In this document: in pieces, positions 43,314-50,610 of the stretch | Numbering within the stretch: the stretch's first letter is position 1 | How the letters are laid out: each line of letters opens with the position of its first letter | DNA from: CAWKGV01 sp963849305 | GTDB lineage: Bacteria; Pseudomonadota; Alphaproteobacteria; Acetobacterales; Acetobacteraceae | Direction: 5' to 3' | Length of the DNA stretch: 64,000 nucleotides | NCBI GenBank assembly: GCA_963849305.1 | Contig: CAWKGV010000010.1 | Span: 1-64,000 of the forward strand | Made by a program: the position numbers and the translations under genes | Notes under the pieces: model-generated | Databases searched by the model: none | What the model was told of the DNA's origin: nothing | What the model saw: only the letters and a program-made list of their open reading frames with translations

Positions 43314-44439
43314 GGCGGGTTCTGCGGATTTCGTGCGGGGCCGATATGCGGCAAGCGACTCTGGCGAGCGTCAACTTCGAGCGCTACAGCAAAACCACGC
43401 GTCGCGCCGCGTTCCTTGCCGAGATGGACCGCGTTGTGCCGTGGCAGGACCTCTGCCGGCTGATCGAGCCGGTCTATCCGAAGCCAGGCCACGGCCGTCC
43501 GCCGATCGGCCTTGAGCGCATGGTGCGCATTTACTTCCTGCAGCTCTGGTTCAACCTCTCGGATCCGGCGGTGGAGGAGGCGCTGTATGATTCAGCCTCG
43601 ATGCGGCAGTTCGCCGGCATCGATCTCGGTCGGGAGCCGGCACCGGACGAGACCACGGTGTGCAAATTCCGCCACCTGCTGGAGAAGCACGAACTCGGCA
43701 AGCGGATACTCGAGACTGTCAATGAACATCTCGAGAACCGAGGATTGAAGGTGGGCACTGGCACAATCGTCGACGCGACCATTATCAGCGCCCCGAGTTC
43801 GACCAAGAATGCGTCCAAGCAGCGCGATCCCGAGATGCATCAGACCAGAAAGGGCCAGCAGTGGTATTTTGGCATGAAGGCGCATCTCGGGGTGGATAGC
43901 AAAACCAAGCTGATCCATTCCGTGGTTGCCACCGCGGCGAATGTGCATGATGCGGCGGTGCTTGGTGATCTGCTGCACGGCGAGGAAACGCGGGTGTGGG
44001 GTGACCAGGCCTATCGCGGCCAACGCGAGGTGATCCGCGAGCATGCGCCGCACGCGCAAGACTTCACCAACCGGCGCTATCGGCATCGTGGCGTGGTCGA
44101 TGAGGCGGAGAAGGCACGCAACCGCACCAAATCGACGGTGCGAGCCAAGGTCGAGCACAGCATCGGCGTGATCAAGCGTGTGTTTGGCTTTGTGAAAGTG
44201 CGCTATCGTGGGCTGGACAAGAACGCCCACCGGCTGTTCGTGACTTGTGGACTGGCTAACCTTCATCTCGCTCGCAAGGTGCTGGTGCGCGCCTGACGGG
44301 AGATCTGCGCCCAAAATGGCGCCCTGCCGCCGGCGAGGGAGGCCAAATCGTCGTAAAAACCCGACTCCAAGCGCAATTTGGTTGCTGTCGTTCCTTTTCT
44401 CGACCGAGCCGGCCCGGTTACTCCTTGATCAGAGTGTCC
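43265..44439 (+). mobile_element. IS5-family insertion sequence (1175 bp)
   Basis: 11-bp terminal inverted repeats GGACACTCTGA/TCAGAGTGTCC flank one intact transposase, and TAAA is duplicated outside both ends, consistent with a 4-bp target duplication. It sits in the penultimate codons of the secreted propeller gene. Appears intact and recent. Confidence 0.85.
43346..44296 (+). CDS. IS5-family transposase
   Basis: 316 residues, full length. An N-terminal DUF772-type domain (FLAEMDRVVPWQDLCRLIEP, GLERMVRIYFLQLWFNLSDP) is followed by the DDE catalytic core: VDATIISAPSSTKN (first Asp), VWGDQAYRGQREV (second Asp) and KVEHSIGVIKRVFGFVKVRY (Glu). No frameshift, so a functional enzyme is likely. 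Confidence 0.92.
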   Translation: MRQATLASVNFERYSKTTRRAAFLAEMDRVVPWQDLCRLIEPVYPKPGHGRPPIGLERMVRIYFLQLWFNLSDPAVEEALYDSASMRQFAGIDLGREPAPDETTVCKFRHLLEKHELGKRILETVNEHLENRGLKVGTGTIVDATIISAPSSTKNASKQRDPEMHQTRKGQQWYFGMKAHLGVDSKTKLIHSVVATAANVHDAAVLGDLLHGEETRVWGDQAYRGQREVIREHAPHAQDFTNRRYRHRGVVDEAEKARNRTKSTVRAKVEHSIGVIKRVFGFVKVRYRGLDKNAHRLFVTCGLANLHLARKVLVRA

Positions 44440-44443
44440 TAAA
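44429..44443. repeat. IS5-family right end: inverted repeat and TAAA
   Basis: TCAGAGTGTCC then TAAA, pairing with 43261-43275. The TAG that follows TAAA is the original stop of the interrupted propeller gene. Confidence 0.75.
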
Positions 44444-44479
44444 GTAGCGACGTCGAGAACGCCCGGCTGCCGCCGCTGG

Positions 44480-45217
44480 TCACGGCGGCGCCGGGCGGGC
44501 GGACCGCCGCTTTCGCTTGCGGCCGGCGAGTTGATTGAGCAGCTCGACGAAAGCCGAGAAGCCGATCGCGGCGTAAATGTAGGCGCGCGGTACGTGGGCG
44601 CCGAAACCGTCGGCAATCAGCGTCATGCCGATCAAGAGCAGGAACGACAGTGCCAGCATCTTGACCGTTGGGCGGCGGTTGACGAACCCGGCCACCGGCC
44701 CCGAGGCCACCAGCATGATCCCGACCGCGATGACGACCGCGGCGACCATGACGGGGAACTGATTGGCCATGCCCACCGCGGTGATCACGCTATCGAGCGA
44801 GAACACGATATCGAGCAGAACGAGCTGCGCGACCGTGGCGAAAAAGTTCGCGCGGCGCTGCCCCACCTGCACGTCCTCCTCGGCGCCTTCGATGCGGGTG
44901 TGGATCTCGCCGGTACCCTTGTACACCAGGAACAGTCCACCCGCGATCAGGATCACGTCGCGCCAGGAGAAGCCGTGCCCAGCCAAGGCGAATACCGGCT
45001 CGGTCAGCCGCATGATCCAAGCGATCGCGGCCAGCAGGGCAAGGCGCATCCCGAGCGCCAGGATAAGACCGACCTGACGGGCGCGCGCCTGCTGCCTCGG
45101 CGGCAGGCGGCCCGCGAGGATGGAGAGGAAGATCAGGTTATCGATGCCGAGCACGACCTCCAGCGCGGTCAGCGTCAGCAGACTCACCCAGATGTGCGGA
45201 TCTGAGAGCCAGTCCAT
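44480..45217 (-). CDS. TerC-family integral membrane protein
   Basis: 245 residues with seven membrane segments. Hallmarks are LTALEVVLGIDNLIFLSILA (acidic residues in helix 1) and VLLDIVFSLDSVITAVGMA in the middle, the two acidic motifs of TerC proteins implicated in metal (Mn) export and co-translational metalation. Cytoplasmic basic tail (RKRKRRSARP). Start ATG 45217. Near a TerB-like remnant and a Bax-inhibitor protein. Confidence 0.9.
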   Translation of the reverse strand: MDWLSDPHIWVSLLTLTALEVVLGIDNLIFLSILAGRLPPRQQARARQVGLILALGMRLALLAAIAWIMRLTEPVFALAGHGFSWRDVILIAGGLFLVYKGTGEIHTRIEGAEEDVQVGQRRANFFATVAQLVLLDIVFSLDSVITAVGMANQFPVMVAAVVIAVGIMLVASGPVAGFVNRRPTVKMLALSFLLLIGMTLIADGFGAHVPRAYIYAAIGFSAFVELLNQLAGRKRKRRSARPAPP

Positions 45218-45284
45218 CCCGTGCTCGCGTCCTGCTCAGGAACCTAAACCAGCGCTTAGTTCCGACCCCTCGTCGTCATGGTTG

Positions 45285-45375
45285 GCGAAGGCCGACCATC
45301 CACGACTTCTTGCCGTGACGCCGAAGCAAGTCGTGGATCCTCGGCATTCGCCGAGGATGACGGCAGGAGGCGGGA
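45285..45375. repeat. Intergenic palindromic repeat (GTCATCC/CCTCGGC type)
   Basis: Two hairpins: CCACGACTT paired with AAGTCGTGG, and CCTCGGC-ATTC-GCCGAGG followed by ATGACGGCAGG. This arrangement is typical of dispersed palindromic repeats in alphaproteobacterial genomes. It lies between two minus-strand genes. Confidence 0.6.
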
Positions 45376-45398
45376 GTCATCAATTACACCCGATGCTA

Positions 45399-46136
45399 TC
45401 AATCCCGCCGCGTGCCGAAGAGTTGCAGCAGCGAGACGAACAGGTTGACGAAGTCGAGGTAGAGCATCAGCGCGCCCAGGATCGCGACGCGGCCCCGCGC
45501 ATCCACATCCCGAGTATTCGCGTGCATCTCCTTCAGGCGCTGGGTGTCGTAGGCTGTAAGTCCGGTGAACACTAGAACGCCGATCACCGAGACCGCGAAC
45601 TGCACCGCGCTCGACGCGAGGAACACGTTCACCAGGCTGGCCAGCACGATGCCGATCAGCCCCATGAACAGGAACGAGCCGAAGCGACTGAGATCGGTGC
45701 GCGTCGTGTAACCCCAGGCGGCGGTGGCGGCGAACGCCCCGGCGCTGATGAAGAACACGCGCGCGATGCTGGCCCCGGTATAGACGAGAAAGATGCCGGC
45801 CAACGACAGCCCCATCAGCGCGGCGTAGCTCCAGAACGCGACCTGCGCCGCGCCGGGGCTCATGCGCTCGATGCCGAAGCCCAGTACCAGCGCCAAGACC
45901 ACCGGCGCGAGCACCACCACCCACAAGAGCGGAGTGCCGGCAATCCCGGCGTAGAAGCCGGAAGCGGCAGCCGCGTAGGCGACGATGCCGGTCAGCACCA
46001 GGCCGCCCGCCATCGTGTTGAAGACCCGCAACATAAAGCCGCGCAACGCGACATCGAATTCGGGACGCGGCCTGCTCGGGCGGAATGCCGGCTCGATCCG
46101 GCCGGCGTCCCAGGGGTCAGGAGTGTAACTAGTCAT
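45399..46136 (-). CDS. Bax inhibitor-1/YccA family membrane protein
   Basis: 245 residues with seven membrane segments after a soluble N-terminus (MTSYTPDPWDAGRIEPAFRP). Family motifs: FMLRVFNTMAGGLVLTGIVA, GFGIERMSPGAAQVAFWSYA, and FTGLTAYDTQRLKEMH near the end, followed by GALMLYLDFVNLFVSLLQLF. Possible Ca2+-leak/stress role by family; in bacteria it is linked to FtsH regulation. Start ATG 46136. Confidence 0.9.
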   Translation of the reverse strand: MTSYTPDPWDAGRIEPAFRPSRPRPEFDVALRGFMLRVFNTMAGGLVLTGIVAYAAAASGFYAGIAGTPLLWVVVLAPVVLALVLGFGIERMSPGAAQVAFWSYAALMGLSLAGIFLVYTGASIARVFFISAGAFAATAAWGYTTRTDLSRFGSFLFMGLIGIVLASLVNVFLASSAVQFAVSVIGVLVFTGLTAYDTQRLKEMHANTRDVDARGRVAILGALMLYLDFVNLFVSLLQLFGTRRD

Positions 46137-46152
46137 CTGGCTTTCGCCCTCC

Positions 46153-46449
46153 TTATGCTTGTGTCGGCTTGCGGCGCCGTTCCCACCAGCTCTCGATCGC
46201 ATCGATCGCGCGAATCGTCGGCTTGCGAACTAGCGGGAAGTCCTCTGCCAGCAGCAACGCGCCCAGCGGGATCATCCAGAACCCGAGGATCGGCAGGAAG
46301 CCCAGGAAACCGCCGAGGATCAAACTTGCTCCGAGCGGCATCCTGAGCCATTTCGCACCCGGCCGCAGCAGCCACGTTACCGCTGAGCGGATCGGGCCGG
46401 GCAGACGCACGGCCAGGCGATCCAGGTGTGTGGGGCGCTCGGTGCTCAT
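46153..46449 (-). CDS. Small membrane protein, hypothetical
   Basis: 98 residues, MSTERPTHLDRLAVRLPGPI, with one long hydrophobic hairpin (LGASLILGGFLGFLPILGFW, MIPLGALLLAEDFPLVRKP) and a Trp/Arg-rich tail (WWERRRKP). Start ATG 46449 overlapping the restored stop of the TerB-like gene. Sixteen bases upstream of the Bax-inhibitor gene. Function unknown. Confidence 0.6.
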   Translation of the reverse strand: MSTERPTHLDRLAVRLPGPIRSAVTWLLRPGAKWLRMPLGASLILGGFLGFLPILGFWMIPLGALLLAEDFPLVRKPTIRAIDAIESWWERRRKPTQA

Positions 46450-46932
46450 GCCCGGCCCCGCCACGCCACGCAGGCCGGGTAACGCTCCGGCACGCCGGGC
46501 GGCAGATTGAGGGCAGATTGAGGACAGTGCGTATCGTATCGATCGCTCGCACCTCGGCGTGATGCGCCGCGCCATCGGCGTTCGCCACGTACTCCGCCGC
46601 CCGCAAGATGACCCAGGCCCAGGGCGTGCCACCGAAGCCAGCGAGGGCGCCCGCGAGCACGCGCCGCTCGCTCGCGGGATCCCGCTCAAGCTCGCGCAGG
46701 CATTTGTCGAACAACCGCGCGCGAGCGGGGGTGTCAGGCTCAGGCTCTCGGAGCGCCGCAAGTACGAGCTGAGTTGCAGGCGCTCGGCCGGATGGACCTG
46801 GCCGTCGGCGCGCGCGACCACGGCCGCCGCGGTGGTGACGGCCCAGAGCAAGTTCCACGGATAGAGCGGGCGATCCTGATGGGACTGAGCGTGCCCCACG
46901 GTAGTTGGTCGATCGGTTGTGCTGTCTTGCAT
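46446..46932 (-). pseudogene. TerB-like protein, twice frameshifted
   Basis: Starts at ATG 46932 (MQDSTTDRPTTVGHAQ); LLWAVTTAAAVVARADGQVH with PAERLQLSSYLR is the TerB-type acidic motif. Between about 46740 and 46770 the frame changes, and LFDKCLRELERDP, GFGGTPWAWVILRAAEYVAN and ADGAAHHAEVRAIDTIRTVL continue the fold. An 11-bp tandem duplication (GCAGATTGAGG twice, 46502-46523) shifts the last 15 codons; without it the gene would end in a TGA that overlaps the next ATG. Confidence 0.6.
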
Positions 46933-46969
46933 CGAGCAATCCGCTTTGTGTGATTCGGGCTGCGATGAT

Positions 46970-47140
46970 CTAGGCGAAGGGTGCGGGCGGGTGTTTCGCC
47001 TGCACACTTCGCAGGTTCCCTGCTGCACCGGCCGTGACGATCGCAAGCATCAACTCGATGTCGGGTGGTTCCAGCGAGTTACTGTTTGCCGCATCATACA
47101 GGGCGCGCTCGCGCTTGATGCGGACATGGGTGATCGACAC
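46970..47140 (-). CDS. Possible 56-residue protein
   Basis: GTG at 47140 preceded by GAGGAG at about 9 nt. The product starts MSITHVRIKRERALYDAANS and ends HPPAPFA. There is no recognised family and the evidence is only the good ribosome-binding site and clean frame. 47141-47413 has nothing else that I can support. Confidence 0.3.
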   Translation of the reverse strand: MSITHVRIKRERALYDAANSNSLEPPDIELMLAIVTAGAAGNLRSVQAKHPPAPFA

Positions 47141-47413
47141 TGAACATTGCTCCTCTGGTTGCTGCGTTACGCACCACGGGGAGAGTCGATCGGATTCGGG
47201 AAGCGAGAGGCCCGGCAATAGATCGACACGGCACGGTGGCGCGCGGCGATCCGACATCGCGGAGTTGGCCGGCATTCGGCGCCGACGTCTCCGCCAGAGG
47301 GGCCCGGATCTTATTGTGGCGCTTATCTAGTTCCGGCGGACGCGGGTTCAAGCGGAGGAACCACGAACCGATCGCGAAAAAGCCGCAAGCCGCTACTCGG
47401 GATTGTCAGACGG

Positions 47414-47950
47414 TCAGTGCGTCGCGCTCCCCGACACGCGATCCATCAGCGCGAGCAGCAGGCCGGAAGTCACGAAAGCCATGTGAATGCCAACCAGCCA
47501 GGCGAACTCCCGGTTTGTTACGTGTTCGACATTCATGAAATCCTCGAGGAGATAGATCGCGGAGATCGCGACGATGGATGCCATGAGCTTGAGCTTTATG
47601 TCGCCGAAGCTGACCTGACCCATCCACTCCAGCCTTTCATGATGGCTCGCCGTGTCCAGGCGGGAAACGAAGGTCTCGTATCCGGCGAACATCACCATCA
47701 GCATCAGGTTGCCAACCAGGGACAGGTCGACAAGGGACAGGATGATGATGATCACCTCGTTGCCGCTCGCCGACAGGGCGTGAGTGAGCAGAGTGAACGT
47801 TTGCTGGGCGAACTTAACCAGCAAGACGCCAAGGCTGATCGCGAGCCCGAGATAAAATGGAGCAAGCAGCCAGCGGCTCGCGAAGATCGTGCGCTCGAAC
47901 GCCAACTGGGGGGCCGGAGCACGCGAGCGTTGGGGTTGCAGCTCATCCAT
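47414..47950 (-). CDS. UPF0114 (YqhA) family membrane protein
   Basis: 178 residues with four membrane segments: FERTIFASRWLLAPFYLGLA, VIIIILSLVDLSLVGNLMLM, then VMFAGYETFVSRLD (a family hallmark) and ASIVAISAIYLLEDFM. CAGGAGGAT precedes ATG 47950. A conserved family of unknown function; divergent from the M50 protease gene 87 bp away. Confidence 0.85.
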   Translation of the reverse strand: MDELQPQRSRAPAPQLAFERTIFASRWLLAPFYLGLAISLGVLLVKFAQQTFTLLTHALSASGNEVIIIILSLVDLSLVGNLMLMVMFAGYETFVSRLDTASHHERLEWMGQVSFGDIKLKLMASIVAISAIYLLEDFMNVEHVTNREFAWLVGIHMAFVTSGLLLALMDRVSGSATH

Positions 47951-48037
47951 CAAATCCTCCTGGGAGATGTTCCCGTTCAGCTTCTGGCCAGAAGCACTCG
48001 TGAGCCTAAATAGGGTGGGTTCGAGGAGGAACAGAGC

Positions 48038-49153
48038 ATGAGCTGGTCGATCCCGGTCGGCAGCGTCCGCGGCACGGTGATCCGGGTGCACATCACGTTT
48101 CTTCTGTTCCTCCTATGGATCGGGGTCGCGCACTACGCCCAGGGCGGAGCGCCGGCCGCGACCGAAGGCGTTGCCTTCATCATTCTGTTGTTCCTATGCG
48201 TGCTGCTGCACGAATTCGGCCATGTGTTCGCCGCCCGTCACTACGGGGTGCAGACGCCGGACATCACGCTGTTGCCGATCGGCGGCGTGGCGCGGCTGGA
48301 GCGCATCCCGGAAGAACCGACTCAGGAACTGATCATCGCGCTCGCGGGTCCAGCGGTGAACCTGGTGATCGGGGTTTGCATTTATCTCGCGCTCGGCGGG
48401 CTCATCCCCTTGGAGAGCTACGAGGTGCAGAACCCGGCGATCAGCCTGTTCTCCCGCCTCGCCTGGGTCAATTTCTTCCTCGTGCTGTTCAACCTGATCC
48501 CGGCCTTCCCGATGGACGGCGGGCGGGTGCTGCGCGCCCTGCTGGCATACCGGATGGGATACGGCCGGGCCACCCAAATCGCGGCCACGATCGGCCAGGG
48601 GATCGCGTTCCTGCTCGGCATCCTAGGCCTGTTCGGCAACCCGATCCTGCTGTTCATCGCGCTGTTCGTCTATTTGGGCGCTTCCGCCGAGGCGCACGCC
48701 ACGCAGATCCGTCAGGTCTCGCGCGGGATGATCGTCTCGGACGCGATGGTCACGCAATTCGAGAGCCTGTCGCCGCTGAGCCGGGTGGAGGACGCGGTGC
48801 AATGCCTAATCCGCACCACCCAGCACGAGTTCCCGATCGTGGACGGGGCCGGGCGGATGCGCGGGGTGCTGACCCGCGACGCCATGATCCGCGCCTTGCG
48901 CGAGCACGGGCCGGAGCTTTCCGTGATGGAGGTGATGGATCGAGATGTGCCGGTGATCGGGCATCGCCAGAACCTCGATCAAGCCTTGCGGCTGTTGCAG
49001 GCGGGTCGCTTGCCGGCGGTCGGCGTCGCGGACACTGATGGCCGGCTGATCGGGCTCGTCACCCCGGAGAATGTCGGCGAGATGATGATGGTTCAGGCGG
49101 CGCAGTCGCGTCATCCGCCACGCGGGCCGTGGCGGTCGGCCGTCCCGCGCTGA
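48038..49153 (+). CDS. Site-2-protease-like M50 metalloprotease with CBS domains
   Basis: 371 residues. Intramembrane zinc protease motif HEFGH (residues 58-62), second ligand motif LVLFNLIPAFPMDGGR (Asp), and GGVARLERIPEEPTQELIIA, as in archaeal/bacterial S2P of the CBS-containing class. After about six membrane segments, two CBS domains follow (VSDAMVTQFESLSPLSRVED; VMEVMDRDVPVIGH, GVLTRDAMIRALRE), likely adenine-nucleotide sensors. Start ATG 48038. Confidence 0.9.
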   Translation: MSWSIPVGSVRGTVIRVHITFLLFLLWIGVAHYAQGGAPAATEGVAFIILLFLCVLLHEFGHVFAARHYGVQTPDITLLPIGGVARLERIPEEPTQELIIALAGPAVNLVIGVCIYLALGGLIPLESYEVQNPAISLFSRLAWVNFFLVLFNLIPAFPMDGGRVLRALLAYRMGYGRATQIAATIGQGIAFLLGILGLFGNPILLFIALFVYLGASAEAHATQIRQVSRGMIVSDAMVTQFESLSPLSRVEDAVQCLIRTTQHEFPIVDGAGRMRGVLTRDAMIRALREHGPELSVMEVMDRDVPVIGHRQNLDQALRLLQAGRLPAVGVADTDGRLIGLVTPENVGEMMMVQAAQSRHPPRGPWRSAVPR

Positions 49154-49161
49154 TTCTCGGC

Positions 49162-50610
49162 CTACGGCAGCAGCGGATTGAACCGCTCGATCCGGGCCTT
49201 GGACGGCAGCTCGGCCGCGCTCCAGCCGCCGCCGAGCGCCTGGATCAGCGCGACGCTCGCGACCAGCCGGCTTTGCAGCACCGACAGCGCCGCCTGCTGA
49301 TTGGTCAGCAGCAGCTCCTGTTCGGTGATGACGCTGGTATAAGCCACCGTACCGGCGCGGTACTCGTTCAGCGTGACCGCCACGGCGCGCTGTGCGGCCG
49401 CCACGGCGGCGGCCACGGCGGCGGCCTGGTTCTCCAGGATGCGCAGCGACGCCAGCTCATCCTCCACCTGCTGGAACGCGGTGAGCACGGTTTGTCGATA
49501 AGTGGCGACGGCCTGGTCATAGGTAGCGCGCGCCGCCTGCACCGCGGCCGGCCGCAAGCCGCCCTCGAATATCGTTTGGCTCGCCGTGGCGCCGAGCGAC
49601 CAAACCCGGTTCGCCACGTTGACGAGTTGCCCCAGCGGATTGCCCGCGAAACCGCCGAGGGCGGAGAGCGACAGAGTAGGATAATAGGCGGCCACGGCGA
49701 CGCCGATCAGCGCGTTTTCCTCCGCCATCGCTCGCTCAGCTGCCGCGACGTCGGGCCGGCGCTCAAGCAGGGTCGATGGCAAGCCGGGCGGCACCACCGG
49801 CACGGCGCTCGGCAAGGGCAGGAACGGGATCGTTAGCTCGGACGGCGGATGGCCGGTCAGGACGGCGATCGCGTGCTCGAAGAGGGCACGCTGCACGCCA
49901 ACGCCGGCAAGCTGGGCAACGACCGTTTGCAACTGCGCCTGGGCCGTCACCACGTCGGCGCGCGAGATCGTGCCGGCGCGATACTGGTTCTCGGTGATCT
50001 GCAATGCGCGCCGATAGGCGGCCACCGTGTCTTGCAGCAGCCGCGTGAGCGAATCTTCGGCGCGCAGATCGAAATAGTCGGTGGCCAGCGTCCCTTGCGC
50101 GGAAAGCTGGGCATTCGCCAAGTCCGCGGCGCTGACCTGCGCGGCGGCGGCCTGGCTTTGCACTTGACGACGGATGCGGCCCCAGAGATCGGGCGCCCAG
50201 TCCGCGCTGCCTTCCAGGCTGTACTGCGTGAACGGGGCGCGGCCGCCCGCGAAGCTGCCACCCGTGCCGGCGGCCGAGCGCGTCGCATCGGTGGTGAGGC
50301 CGAGCGTGGGGAACAGCCCCGCCTGCGCCTCATGCGTGAGCGCGACCGAGGCGCGGTAGGCGGCCTCGAACTCCTTCACCGTTTGGTTGCTGACGTTCAC
50401 CTGCCGCTCAAGCGAATCGAGCAGCGGATCACGGTAGATCACCCACCATGCGCCGCGCGCGCTGGCGTCCCATGGGCGGGCGATTGTCCAGCCCTTCAGC
50501 TCCTTGTAGGCGCCTGGCACCGGCGCGGGCGGACGGCGGTAGTTCGGCCCCACCATGCAGCCGGCGCAGGCGAGTGCCAGGCCCGGAACGAGCAGCCGGC
50601 GCAGCTTCAT
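49162..50610 (-). CDS. Outer-membrane efflux lipoprotein (NodT/TolC-like)
   Basis: 482 residues. Lipoprotein signal with the cysteine in LALACAGC, then the NodT-family start MVGPNYRRPPAPVPGAYKEL. Two OEP repeats of long helices (QYRAGTISRADVVTAQAQLQ and EYRAGTVAYTSVITEQELLL), as expected for the periplasmic tunnel trimer. Forms the outer-membrane part of the adjoining MdtABC-type pump. The start ATG 50610 overlaps the mdtC stop. Confidence 0.9.
   Translation of the reverse strand: MKLRRLLVPGLALACAGCMVGPNYRRPPAPVPGAYKELKGWTIARPWDASARGAWWVIYRDPLLDSLERQVNVSNQTVKEFEAAYRASVALTHEAQAGLFPTLGLTTDATRSAAGTGGSFAGGRAPFTQYSLEGSADWAPDLWGRIRRQVQSQAAAAQVSAADLANAQLSAQGTLATDYFDLRAEDSLTRLLQDTVAAYRRALQITENQYRAGTISRADVVTAQAQLQTVVAQLAGVGVQRALFEHAIAVLTGHPPSELTIPFLPLPSAVPVVPPGLPSTLLERRPDVAAAERAMAEENALIGVAVAAYYPTLSLSALGGFAGNPLGQLVNVANRVWSLGATASQTIFEGGLRPAAVQAARATYDQAVATYRQTVLTAFQQVEDELASLRILENQAAAVAAAVAAAQRAVAVTLNEYRAGTVAYTSVITEQELLLTNQQAALSVLQSRLVASVALIQALGGGWSAAELPSKARIERFNPLLP

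Noticed and set aside
47270..47390. A GGTTCAA-containing stretch considered as a tRNA
   Set aside because: No matching acceptor, D and anticodon stems could be drawn around it.
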